A stretch of DNA of 64,000 bases, from the NCBI GenBank assembly GCA_029762755.1, contig JARVGH010000002.1:186001-250000 (forward strand). The letters run 5' to 3'. The position numbers and the translations under genes are program-made. This DNA comes from Candidatus Bathyarchaeum tardum. GTDB lineage: Archaea; Thermoproteota; Bathyarchaeia; Bathyarchaeales; Bathyarchaeaceae. The notes under the pieces were generated by a model that did not search any database, was not told where the DNA came from, and saw nothing but the letters and a program-made list of their open reading frames with translations. The stretch's first letter is position 1. Each line of letters begins with the position of its first letter. Positions 17,609-25,903 of the stretch are shown in pieces.

Positions 17609-18947
17609 GTGGACTCAAAGGCGGCTGAAATGAAGATGGAGTTTTTCAGGTTTAAGTGGCTTTTGATACTTGAAGCTCTGTTCGCAGGTGCTTACATAGC
17701 TCTGACCAGAGGCTTGTTTATCATATACTTAAGCTTCCTAGAATACCGCGTTGAAGAGATATCGTTGGTACTTTTTGTGGCAGCAGCTGTATCCTTGCTG
17801 ATCAGTATTCTTTTGTATAAGCATCTTTCTTTTGTAGTCAATAAGGTAAAACTAAAATTAACCATTTTTTATGTCCTTGAAAGAATTGTTTGGTTGTTAA
17901 TGCCCTTTGCAACCAACAGTTTATTGGTCATTGGGTTGTTCACTATTTTCACCCTCCTTTCATCTCTAATAGGAATTTTCTGTGTTCGCCATATACGGCT
18001 CTTTGACGGAAACGGACGTACGGGAAGTGACAGCAAAGAGAACTGCGTTGAGCGGCCTTTCCAGCGTCTTGGGCTTTGGCATGGGTGTTTTCTTGTTAGC
18101 ATTCCTGCCCGAAGAAACTAAATTCTTAGCAATTTTCTTTTTAGGCTCAGTTATCGGTCTACTATCGACGTTTCTTATTCTCTCTTTGGATTTGTCAAAT
18201 CTTGAAGGCTCGTTGCATCCTCAAGTCGTTGAAAAGCCTGAGAAGATATTTTCAACATCTGCCTATGTTGTTGTTTTGATGGCTTCAGGCAGCCTTGTTG
18301 ATATTGCGTGGGTTCCCTACGTAATGAATCAGCTGATAGGTCCTGACTGGTTAGCCGCCTCCATGAGTCTCGCGGGAACATCCGCAAGCATACTAGCTTC
18401 GTTACTTTGGAGAAAAAGCACCTTCAAGACTTTGGGGGTTGTGCTTGCTTTGAACGCGTTGACGCCCATTTTGATAATGTGGATCCCTTGGCCCGAACTT
18501 CATGTTGGAATAAACGCTTTTGCCTCTTTTTCATTCACCGGCGCCAACTTCATAGGCGTATTTCTTTTTGCAAGATATACAAAATGGTTCGGGGCTGCTA
18601 AATCAAGCATATTACTCATAATACTTGGGAATACAGCTATGTTAATAGCCACTCCTTTAGGCATGATTTCTATGGGAAATTATTTTGTAGTCTTTTTGAT
18701 GGTATTCGCCATAAGAATAGCATCTGTCGGCTTGGCATTCCTTACTATCCCTGAGGTTGCTGTGGTTCCTGAAGATGTTGCTAGCACTTATTCCCAAATC
18801 TTATACACCACTAGCATCTCGGGCTATCGGATTAGCGTTCATTTTTCCAAAGAAACAATATTGACCACACTCAAACTGCTTGGCTTTTCAATTATTTTAG
18901 TCGCTCTGTACGTGATATATCGTACCCTGTGGCTGCTAGTAATGTGA
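17609..18947 (+). pseudogene. MFS transporter interrupted by a +1 frameshift
   Basis: Two overlapping frames together encode one MFS-like transporter of about 445 residues. The first gives the N-terminus (MDSKAAEMKM) and about four membrane helices up to SSLIGI. The second continues from SVFAIYGSLTETDVRE through about eight more helices to the C-terminus. Removing one T from the TTTT run at 17976-17979 restores a continuous frame. The gene is therefore either a recent pseudogene or a sequencing or assembly error. The substrate is unknown. Base composition looks somewhat richer in G and C than the glycan locus, which may point to acquisition, though I have not computed it. Confidence 0.75.
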
Positions 18948-19020
18948 CCACATACTTAATAGCGTGGTGAAACAAAAGTTATCAACAAAGATATGCTAAT
19001 TTTCTCAGAGGCGATATCAG

Positions 19021-19668
19021 TTGGCTGCTGAAAATTTGTTTGATATGTTGCGAGAAGCACTCGCCCAAATTGCAGTGGAGACTTTGCAGCTTTTGCCCAA
19101 TATATTCCTAGCATTAATAATCACCGCGATAACTTTCGTGATGATTAAAGTTTTGAACTATTTTTTCAAAAGGGTGTTGAAACTAGTAAAACTGGATGAT
19201 ATGTTTAAGAGGTTTGCTGGTTTTTCTCTCCCTTTCACGACTGACGGATTACTAATATTCTTAGCTGATTTAGGTGTAGTCTTGATTGCTATTTACGCCA
19301 TAACCAACGTATTCTTCGGTCCTCAGTATTTACAATTTATCAACGAATGTCTTTATTATGGTGCCCGTATTGTCAGCATATTGGTTATTTCCATAATTTT
19401 TCTCACTATCTTTAATTTGCTCATAGGCAGAATAAAAGTTGAGAGCAGGCTGAAAAGCTACGCTATGTTGTTAGTCCTGCTTCTGGTCACAGCTATGTTG
19501 ATTGATGTCACAGCCCTTAGTGATCACGTGAAACAATCGTTAACCACAGGGTTGTCAATTGGAGTAGGAATCTCCATAGGTATTTTCGCTTTCTGGTTCT
19601 TCTTCCATGACTATTTCGACAGTATGCTAAAGAATAATTTCAACAAAAAAACGGAAGAAGAAGAGTAG
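19021..19668 (+). CDS. Small multi-helix membrane protein, channel TM-helix-like
   Basis: A 215-residue protein starting with TTG. It has about five hydrophobic helices and a charged C-terminal tail ending NKKTEEEE. The first helix, followed by KVLNYFFKRVLKLVKLDDMFKRF, resembles the conserved TM helices that precede the pore in small-conductance mechanosensitive channels. The cytoplasmic beta domain of MscS is missing, so it is not a full channel. It may be a membrane-tension or scaffold protein. It follows the disrupted MFS gene by 73 nt on the same strand. Confidence 0.6.
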   Translation: MAAENLFDMLREALAQIAVETLQLLPNIFLALIITAITFVMIKVLNYFFKRVLKLVKLDDMFKRFAGFSLPFTTDGLLIFLADLGVVLIAIYAITNVFFGPQYLQFINECLYYGARIVSILVISIIFLTIFNLLIGRIKVESRLKSYAMLLVLLLVTAMLIDVTALSDHVKQSLTTGLSIGVGISIGIFAFWFFFHDYFDSMLKNNFNKKTEEEE

Positions 19669-19993
19669 CCTATTCCAAGCAGCATTTTTTATTTTTGCTG
19701 ACAACTATTGAGTTTTAAATTTTACGTCTGGGAAGTTTATAATACTCAATGTTGTAGATTCTTTTGTTATGTTCTTGGAATTTTGAATTTCGTCAATTTT
19801 TCCTCAGAACATAAGGACCAAACTCAGCAGCCTATCAATTATCTAATTGCCAAAACCCACAAAAGTCCACCTGCTGTCACAGCTTTCGCAAGTTACAGTC
19901 TGCTCATTTATCACTTAAATCTCCAAAAATTCGATTAAACAAAAAAGAAGGGAACGTAAAAAGGTACAGCATATTACGTATTCGCTTCTAAAA
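19669..19993. other. Intergenic region before the tRNA, nothing assigned
   Basis: This 325-bp stretch lies between the membrane protein and the 3' end of the tRNA-Arg gene. A 76-codon frame exists but starts inside a T-rich tract, has cysteine- and aromatic-rich sequence and no ribosome-binding site, so I do not call it. No hairpin or repeat was noticed. Confidence 0.3.
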
Positions 19994-20094
19994 TGGCGGG
20001 TCCGCGGGGATTTGAACCCCGGATTTCCGGCTTCGGAGGCTTGCACACCATTTATAGAGGTTCGGCGCCTTAATCCTGGCTGGGCTACGGACCC
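19994..20094 (-). tRNA. tRNA-Arg (anticodon CCG) with a ~22-nt intron, CCA encoded
   Basis: On the minus strand the acceptor arms GGGTCCG and CGGACCC pair fully, and the T arm CGGGG-TTCAAAT-CCCCG is perfect. The D arm GCC/GGC with loop AGCCAGGATTA is standard, and an encoded CCA follows the discriminator G. The 3' half of the anticodon arm is CTCCGAA-GCCGG. Its partner CCGGC is split into CCG and GC by about 22 extra bases. Joining these gives a complete stem and the loop CTCCGAA, so the anticodon is CCG (arginine, codon CGG). The intron would sit between positions 29 and 30, not the usual 37/38. I could not build a canonical bulge-helix-bulge. Confidence 0.82.
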
Positions 20095-20167
20095 TTTGTG
20101 TTCATTGTTTCAGTCATGTTCTATAAAATAAGGATTGTTACAGCAGTTCCATACAACAAGCTGTAGG

Positions 20168-20680
20168 TCATGTTTCTATTAGGTCTTCGTTTATCCACCA
20201 TGCTTTGCATTTACCATTTCTTTGTCCAGCGTAGTATTCGACAATTGGTTTTCCCAGTTGATTTTTGGACGTTTTTTCAAGTTTACGTAACCTGTTTAAT
20301 ACAAGCCACCTGTTAGTTTCTAGGTGTTCAGCAATTTCAGGGGTCGTGGCACCCCTGTAGTCGATAAGAAAAGTTACAAGTTTGCGGTCGATGCTGTCCA
20401 CACAAAAAACGTATGGATTTGTTTTTCCAGATTCATGGGCTAAAATCTCAAGTTTGGCTAAGCTGTTTTTAATAGTGTTAACTGTTTTTGTGAGTTGAAT
20501 AAGGTTATTTTCAAGTTCCAATAATTTGTTTGCCCGGGGAGTTTGCTCAAGTTTTTCAAATATCGCTTCCCGGATAAAGTTGCTTCGATCTCCTTCGGGA
20601 ATCCGTAAGGCTAGTTCTTGATAAAGGTCTACAGGCAACTTTGCAGAAACAACAGTGAATTTAGCCACATCAGCCACCAT
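20168..20680 (-). CDS. Ribbon-helix-helix / coiled-coil / winged-helix regulator
   Basis: This 170-residue protein combines two DNA-binding folds. Residues 5-45 form a ribbon-helix-helix (FTVVSAKLPVDLYQELALRI, then DRSNFIREAIFEKL). Residues 50-85 form a heptad-like coiled coil (LLELENNLIQLTKTVNTIKN). Residues 100-165 form a winged helix containing TPEIAEHLETNRWLVLNRLRKL. A dimeric protein of this type could bridge two DNA sites. The N-terminal fold alone resembles CopG/Arc proteins. It lies 74 nt from the 5' end of the tRNA gene on the same strand. The target is unknown. Confidence 0.75.
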   Translation of the reverse strand: MVADVAKFTVVSAKLPVDLYQELALRIPEGDRSNFIREAIFEKLEQTPRANKLLELENNLIQLTKTVNTIKNSLAKLEILAHESGKTNPYVFCVDSIDRKLVTFLIDYRGATTPEIAEHLETNRWLVLNRLRKLEKTSKNQLGKPIVEYYAGQRNGKCKAWWINEDLIET

Positions 20681-20799
20681 ACACCTAGGTTAACAACACA
20701 TAGCTAAAAGCATTTGACAAAAATCAAAGATATTGCACTCTTTAATCTTTGTAAACGTACGAAGTTTGATATACAATCTGCAAAAGTTTTATAGAAAAA

Positions 20800-22404
20800 C
20801 TACTTATTACTGGGTTGGAATATGTTTGTTAGTTTTTCTAATATAGTAAACGGAATGTTCAAGATTTTTGAAAGTGGCCCAAGGGCGTTTATTGTTTCTT
20901 TGAGATATTGGATGTCTGTTCTGTTTATTGCCCTAAACAGAGGCGCCATAAAAAGGAACACGGCAACAAATACCACTGCCCCCAGTATGAGGTTTATCCA
21001 GCTGGCTTGTTGGAGTTGAGAAATTACAAGAAAAGTTACTGCTGCGCTTGCTGTGGATGCGCTTAGAATTTTTGCTGAAGATAAGTAATCTATGCTGGCG
21101 TTGTAATGTTTGTTTATCCACCAAAGGGCTAGAAAGGTGCTGGGGATTCCAGCAACAAGGTAAGTAGCCAATAGCCCTATAACGCCAAACAGGGGAATCA
21201 AAATTAAACTCAGGGATAACCCCATTGCGGCGGTTATCAGGGTTAGTTTGAGGTTGACTTCAGTTCGTCCTTGGCTGTTGATTACGTTTCCTGCACTTAA
21301 ACTGCCAATTGCAGTGTACAAGTAGATAGCTACATACAAGGCAACATACAGGGGAGTAAACTCAAATTTGTCCCCAAACAAGGTGTAAATTGCAGGTTGC
21401 GCCAAAACCATCACCGCCAGTGTAGCAGGTGCAACAATCAGGGTAGCGTATTTTACAGATGACCTAAAAACTATTTTAAGGAGTTCAGACTCTGTTTGCT
21501 GGTTGATTTTAGAAAAGGCTGGAAACAGTATAGTATTCAGGGGAACCACAAAGAAAGTTAAGATAACCGAAAAACTCAAGGCAATGAAATAGTTGCCCAT
21601 GATTAAATCTGAACTATAAATAGCTAAAAGGGTACTGTAAAACTGTGTTAAAAAAGCGTTAATAGTCCATGCAATGGACACGGGGATTCCATACCGAAAC
21701 ATAGACTTCAATGTAGAAATTATCTGCAACGGTCCCGAAAACTTGTGTAAGCCCCGATAAACTGCAAAATACAAACCAATCATTCCAAGGGCTCCTGCAA
21801 CTAAATAGGATGTAGCATCACCTAAAGTTGCACCATATACGCCATAGCCCAATTTTACAAGCAAGACCATCAAGCCAGTTTTAACCCCCGATTGCACAAC
21901 CAGCATTGCGCTGTATAACCCCATTTTTTCGTAACCCGTAAAAGCAGATTGAGCTGCTTTCATCAGGGCTTCTGCAAAAATGATGATGGATGCAATTTGA
22001 ATCAGCCCAGTGATTTCAGGTCTGTCGTAAATTTGGGCAAAAAATCCTGAAAGCAAAAAAGAACATGCAAACAACACGAATCCAACAAGTAATTCAAACA
22101 GGACTTCTGAAGCTATAATTTGTTTAACTTTGTCTAATTTATCTTCAGCCCGATACTGTGCAACGTATTTGATAGTTGCTTGGTCTACTCCGAGGTCACG
22201 AAAGGTCTTGATGAGATTAGGAGCAATCAAAACAATAGAAACTAAGCCCATTTGTTCGCCTGTTAGGTCCCGTCCAATCAGGATTATACCCAAGGCGGTA
22301 ATCACAGAAGAAAGAGCGATGCCCCAAAATAGGTTAAATCCGCCTTTGGCTGAAACTTTGCCCAAGTCTTTGGCTTTATCCACCAAAACGTGTTCTCGCC
22401 TCAA
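20800..22404 (-). CDS. Wzx-like oligosaccharide flippase
   Basis: A 534-residue protein with about fourteen membrane helices. The N-terminal GGFNLFWGIALSSVITALG and TGEQMGLVSIVLIAP segments are typical of polysaccharide export (MATE-superfamily) flippases. It would move lipid-linked oligosaccharides across the membrane for surface glycans or protein glycosylation. The C-terminal 40 residues are amphipathic and soluble. It is transcribed alone, 12-20 kb from the glycosyltransferase cluster. A second protein of the family lies at 44.2-45.7 kb, so two glycan routes or redundancy are possible. The start ATG is the first in the frame. Confidence 0.85.
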   Translation of the reverse strand: MRREHVLVDKAKDLGKVSAKGGFNLFWGIALSSVITALGIILIGRDLTGEQMGLVSIVLIAPNLIKTFRDLGVDQATIKYVAQYRAEDKLDKVKQIIASEVLFELLVGFVLFACSFLLSGFFAQIYDRPEITGLIQIASIIIFAEALMKAAQSAFTGYEKMGLYSAMLVVQSGVKTGLMVLLVKLGYGVYGATLGDATSYLVAGALGMIGLYFAVYRGLHKFSGPLQIISTLKSMFRYGIPVSIAWTINAFLTQFYSTLLAIYSSDLIMGNYFIALSFSVILTFFVVPLNTILFPAFSKINQQTESELLKIVFRSSVKYATLIVAPATLAVMVLAQPAIYTLFGDKFEFTPLYVALYVAIYLYTAIGSLSAGNVINSQGRTEVNLKLTLITAAMGLSLSLILIPLFGVIGLLATYLVAGIPSTFLALWWINKHYNASIDYLSSAKILSASTASAAVTFLVISQLQQASWINLILGAVVFVAVFLFMAPLFRAINRTDIQYLKETINALGPLSKILNIPFTILEKLTNIFQPSNK

Positions 22405-22467
22405 ATAACCAAATCTAATCAGGCTAGTAATCAGTCAATTATATATTTATGCAAAAAAAACATCTAG

Positions 22468-23196
22468 CTACTTCGATTCAATAGTTTTGGACTTGTGGTG
22501 CATCCAAAAAATAATACTAATAGCAATCACCGTAGCAACGACTGCAACATACAGGACAATATTTGAAAAATTATCAAAAGAACCTGAAAACCATGTGGAC
22601 GCGTCTAACCGTTCAACAACTATGGTCACTTGCTGAATTGAATTCCATGAACCTAGCTGTATTTCATATACACCAAGTTTGGTTTCTGTGCAAGTTTCTC
22701 CATTTGCTAGAACCTTTGCCCCAGTAACTGAACGACAATCATAACCAGAGACAACATTCACAGTAAACCTCATTGATCCAAAGGCAGTAGCAGAAACTTC
22801 CACATCAATAACAATTGAATCCCAAACCACATTTGGAGTTGCAGCAGTAACCTTGTATCCAGTAACTGTTGAATGGGTTAAATCTGTAACAGTCCATACT
22901 CGTTTACCAGCAGAAACGTAAAAAGCATTAAAACCTGCCCACCCTGAATTGTTTGTTACGCATTCTGTTCCGTTCACACAGACCTTTGCTCCAACAACGT
23001 CTGAACCGTTATAGGCGTTATATTGTTCCACTAGAGTTTGGGCTGTTTTTAATGCTTTGTCTTTTGATCTGATTCCTAAAACATTACACAATGTTCGTAA
23101 ATCCAACGGGCACCCAGCAACATACAAAGCAGATTCCAACAGCATAATTTCTTGTTCTGCTGCACCATCACTTTGAGGAATATCTTGGCTTTCCAT
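22468..23196 (-). CDS. Chimera: ScpB N-terminal domain joined to a surface Ig-like protein
   Basis: The 242-residue frame joins two unrelated parts. Residues 15-60 (LLESALYVAGCPLDLRTL, then a short LGIRS segment and a KALKTAQTLVEQYN helix) match the first winged helix of ScpB, a subunit of the SMC chromosome-condensation complex. From residue 64 the protein is a beta-rich exported type with two modules sharing a V-x-GAKV-x-x-NG-x-x-C pattern, ending in a membrane helix at 214-234 and a basic tail. There is no signal peptide, and ScpB would normally continue for another 120 residues. A 7-bp direct repeat (23007-23013 and 23016-23022) lies at the joint. Deletion fusion or misassembly is likely. 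Confidence 0.7.
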   Translation of the reverse strand: MESQDIPQSDGAAEQEIMLLESALYVAGCPLDLRTLCNVLGIRSKDKALKTAQTLVEQYNAYNGSDVVGAKVCVNGTECVTNNSGWAGFNAFYVSAGKRVWTVTDLTHSTVTGYKVTAATPNVVWDSIVIDVEVSATAFGSMRFTVNVVSGYDCRSVTGAKVLANGETCTETKLGVYEIQLGSWNSIQQVTIVVERLDASTWFSGSFDNFSNIVLYVAVVATVIAISIIFWMHHKSKTIESK

Positions 23197-23678
23197 TTTC
23201 AGTCAACTCTGCAAAAAGGCAAGTGAATCCGAAACATGCAACAAAAAGGTAAATGTTACCCATCATACGCACTTGAGCTGAAAAGTCTCAATAATGAAGC
23301 CATTAAACTTGAACAAAATCAGTTGCTAATTACAACAAACGGAGTAAATGAAGTGTTTAAATCGCGATGTGAACAAAATTTTGATCAGTTTCACATCAGT
23401 TTTGCTTATGCAATTACAGTTACAGTTTATTTTTTTTTCATTTAAATTTTACCCATCAAATATATGGGGTTTTTTTTTAAAAAAAAATAATAATGCTAAT
23501 GTTGGGATTATGTTTATACTAAAAAATAACATTATACATATCCAACATATTAAAAACCTGTTAAAATTACGAAAAAAGAGTAGAGTTACTTCATATTCCT
23601 AATTGTTGTCAAATAATTAACAACAGAAAAACAAAAAAATATCCAAATTAAATAATTTTTGAAAAATATTTATTAAGA
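23197..23678. other. AT-rich intergenic region with T9/A9 palindrome
   Basis: This 482-bp region separates divergent genes. It contains a T9-A9 palindrome at 23470-23487 preceded by GGGG. Overlapping frames of 70-84 codons run through homopolymers and have no convincing ribosome-binding site, so I leave them out. Promoters for both flanking genes should be here, but none is clear. Confidence 0.35.
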
Positions 23679-24755
23679 ATGTTACGTTGCAACAACAAGA
23701 TATTAATGACGTTAAACGAAATTTTGAGTTACACAATATTTGACAATGCTTTACGAGACTACCTTTTGGCAATAACAGTTTTTTTTGTTTCACTAATCGT
23801 TTTCAAAACAATCAAATATAAAGTAATCAAAAGACTAAGACACGCTGCAGACAAAACATCTGCTGAAATTGACAATGTAATAATAAAAATTGTTGACAAC
23901 ATAGGATGGCATTTCTACGTATTTTTCGCCACATATTTGGCAATCAATTTTATCCAACTGCCCGTGATTATAACCACGATTTTTGGTTATGCTACACCGA
24001 TAGTTGTTATTTTCATTATCATAAAAAGCCTACAACAGGTAGTCGATTACGGAATAGTTAAAGTAACAAAAGAAAAAGATCCAGAAAATGGGCGTTCAGT
24101 AGCAAATGTGATTGGGAGAATATCAAAAGTAATACTCTGGAGCCTAGCCTTTCTGTACATTATTACTCTTTTTGGTTACGACATGACCACAATAGTTGCA
24201 AGTTTTGGAGTAGCCGGAATCGTTCTTGCCTTTGGGCTCCAACATGTTTTGAGTGACATTTTTGCTTCATTTTCAATATTTTTTGATAAACCATTCAGTA
24301 TAGGTGACTTCATTATTGTTGGTGATAACTTAGGGGTAGTAAAAAAAGTTGGAATCCGAAGCACCCGAATTCAAAGCCTATGGGGGGAAGAAGTAATAAT
24401 TCCAAATCAAGAATTAACCTCAGCCCAAATTCATAACTACAAAAAAATGGAACGCAGAAGAGTGCAATTCAACTATGGATTAATTTACAGTACATCATCA
24501 GAAAAACTAGAAAAAGCGTTGGAAATAACAAAAGAAGTTATAAGTTCAATTGAGTTAGTAGAGTTTGATAGAGTACATTTCAAAGAATACGGCGATTTTA
24601 GCCTGAATTTTGAAGTAGTATACTACGTGAACACTTCGGACTATAACAAATACATGGACACCCAACAAGAAATTAACCTAAAACTCAAAAAAGAATTCGA
24701 AAAAGAAAAAATAGAATTCGCATACCCAACACAAACTGTAATCATAAACAAGTAA
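23679..24755 (+). CDS. MscS-family mechanosensitive ion channel
   Basis: A 358-residue protein with several N-terminal helices, then the pore-forming helix with Gly/Ala pattern near VASFGVAGIVLAFGLQHVL (about residue 170). The MscS beta domain follows, including KPFSIGDFIIVGD and RSTRIQSLWGEEVIIPNQEL, and then a C-terminal alpha/beta domain. It opens under membrane tension to release solutes during hypo-osmotic shock. The start may be the ATG used here or the one nine codons later (MTLNEIL), which also suits the family. It stands alone in an AT-rich region. Confidence 0.9.
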   Translation: MLRCNNKILMTLNEILSYTIFDNALRDYLLAITVFFVSLIVFKTIKYKVIKRLRHAADKTSAEIDNVIIKIVDNIGWHFYVFFATYLAINFIQLPVIITTIFGYATPIVVIFIIIKSLQQVVDYGIVKVTKEKDPENGRSVANVIGRISKVILWSLAFLYIITLFGYDMTTIVASFGVAGIVLAFGLQHVLSDIFASFSIFFDKPFSIGDFIIVGDNLGVVKKVGIRSTRIQSLWGEEVIIPNQELTSAQIHNYKKMERRRVQFNYGLIYSTSSEKLEKALEITKEVISSIELVEFDRVHFKEYGDFSLNFEVVYYVNTSDYNKYMDTQQEINLKLKKEFEKEKIEFAYPTQTVIINK

Positions 24756-24966
24756 ATCAAAAATGTCTAAATTAACATCACCTACATTTTTCCACCCCTT
24801 TACAGACTTTTATTCCCGTTTACAGCCGAGTGGGAAAATAACCTAAAACAATTTTTGCCTATTTTTCAAAATAACTTCAAAATCAAATATCCTAAAACTA
24901 TTTTTATTATTTTTTCTGCACAGCAGGCAACTAAAAATAAAGGTTCAATTTTGGCATTTAATTTGA

Positions 24967-24986
24967 TAGTCAAGGTTTCTTGACTA
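24967..24986. promoter_or_regulatory. Operator-like inverted repeat, copy 1
   Basis: TAGTCAAG and CTTGACTA form a perfect 8-bp inverted repeat around a 4-nt GTTT spacer. The inner 16-mer GTCAAGGTTTCTTGAC is repeated 34 bp downstream with one change. Its AAGGTTTCTTGA core also occurs before the Lsm gene near 35.5 kb. This suggests a shared regulator, inferred from the pattern only. Confidence 0.5.
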
Positions 24987-25002
24987 GTTTACAAAAAATT
25001 TG

Positions 25003-25018
25003 GTCAATGTTTCTTGAC
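25003..25018. promoter_or_regulatory. Operator-like inverted repeat, copy 2
   Basis: GTCAA-TGTTTC-TTGAC differs from copy 1 by a single base in 16. It lies 34 bp downstream of it, about three helix turns, and about 60 bp before the methyltransferase start. Two sites on the same face of the helix would allow cooperative binding by a dimeric repressor or activator. Confidence 0.5.
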
Positions 25019-25078
25019 AAAAAAAGTTTTTAGATAACAACTCTAAATATTTTTGATGAACAAAGGGAGGCTACAAAA

Positions 25079-25783
25079 ATTAATACAAAAAAAATCAAGA
25101 GCATTTTGTTGTTCATCGTTATTGTTAGTGTTGTTAGTGTTTTCTTGTATTATTTGACCTTGACCTCGTTTGGTTGGAACCAATGGTTATTGGTTGCCGC
25201 TAATGTTATTTTTTTTAGTATATTTATTGCCACAATCCAATTCAGAAGAAAAGTAGCCAGACTCCCAAGCAGTGTGTATCTGGCATTTACTGTAGCCTTT
25301 TTTGCTGAAATGTTCGGATTGCCATTAACAATGTACGTGTTTATGGGAATGTTCGGATACAACGAAGTTTATTCTATTGAATTCTTTTTAACCCAATCCC
25401 TAGGACAAGAAACCGCCTTTATGATCCACCACTGGGTGTTTAACATCTCAAAAATTGTCATGGGCATTGGCATACTACTAGTAATCTACGGATGGAAACA
25501 AATCTACGAAGGCAAAGGCAAACTTGTCACCACTGGATTGTACCGATACATACGCCACCCCCAATACTTGGGATTTTTCCTGATAACCTTAGGAATGAAC
25601 ATACAATGGCTAACCATCATCATGCTTGCCCTATGGCCGGTCGTAGTCATCCTCTATTATAGACTCTCCAAAACAGAAGAAAAAGAAGCGATCGAAAAAT
25701 ATGGAGAAAGGTACCTCAAATACAAAAATGATGTGCCGGGATTCATCCCTCGTTATCTCCGCCCTAAACAGACAACATATTAA
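25079..25783 (+). CDS. ICMT/PEMT-like membrane methyltransferase, apparent ATT start
   Basis: With the start placed at ATT the protein has 234 residues: a basic N-terminus, several membrane helices, and a C-terminal SAM-binding region GLYRYIRHPQYLGFF with the family's RHPxY motif. A C-terminal LSKTEEKEAIEKYGERYLKY tail follows. Relatives methylate isoprenyl-cysteine, lipids or other membrane substrates. A perfect GGGAGG lies 8 nt before the ATT. The first ATG/GTG/TTG in frame is a TTG nine codons later, which would cut off the basic residues before the first helix and sit 35 nt from the Shine-Dalgarno. The ATT start is inferred. Confidence 0.78.
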   Translation: MNTKKIKSILLFIVIVSVVSVFLYYLTLTSFGWNQWLLVAANVIFFSIFIATIQFRRKVARLPSSVYLAFTVAFFAEMFGLPLTMYVFMGMFGYNEVYSIEFFLTQSLGQETAFMIHHWVFNISKIVMGIGILLVIYGWKQIYEGKGKLVTTGLYRYIRHPQYLGFFLITLGMNIQWLTIIMLALWPVVVILYYRLSKTEEKEAIEKYGERYLKYKNDVPGFIPRYLRPKQTTY

Positions 25784-25903
25784 ACCAAAACCTTGCCTCT
25801 AGCATTCCCATAAAATCAGCAAATTTTGGATATGAACGCTGAATTCATAAGACAGTTAAATACCAAAAGCACAGTTAGCGTCAATACAGCTTGGAGATAA
25901 ATT

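Larger units (their letters stand above)
24756..25078. other. Intergenic region carrying two copies of an operator-like palindrome
   Basis: This 323-bp gap precedes the methyltransferase gene. Its distal part holds a run of C/T-rich sequence without genes. Its proximal part holds two nearly identical palindromic 16-mers, listed separately. A GGGAGG ribosome-binding site ends the region, 8 nt before the ATT that I take as the next start. Confidence 0.5.

Noticed and set aside
19708-19938. 76-codon plus-strand frame after the channel-like gene
   Set aside because: No ribosome-binding site, cysteine- and aromatic-rich low-quality sequence, T-rich start; more likely chance.
23236-23602. Two overlapping plus-strand frames of 69 and 84 codons
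   Set aside because: They run through homopolymers and poly-Phe/Asn/Lys stretches typical of AT-rich non-coding DNA.
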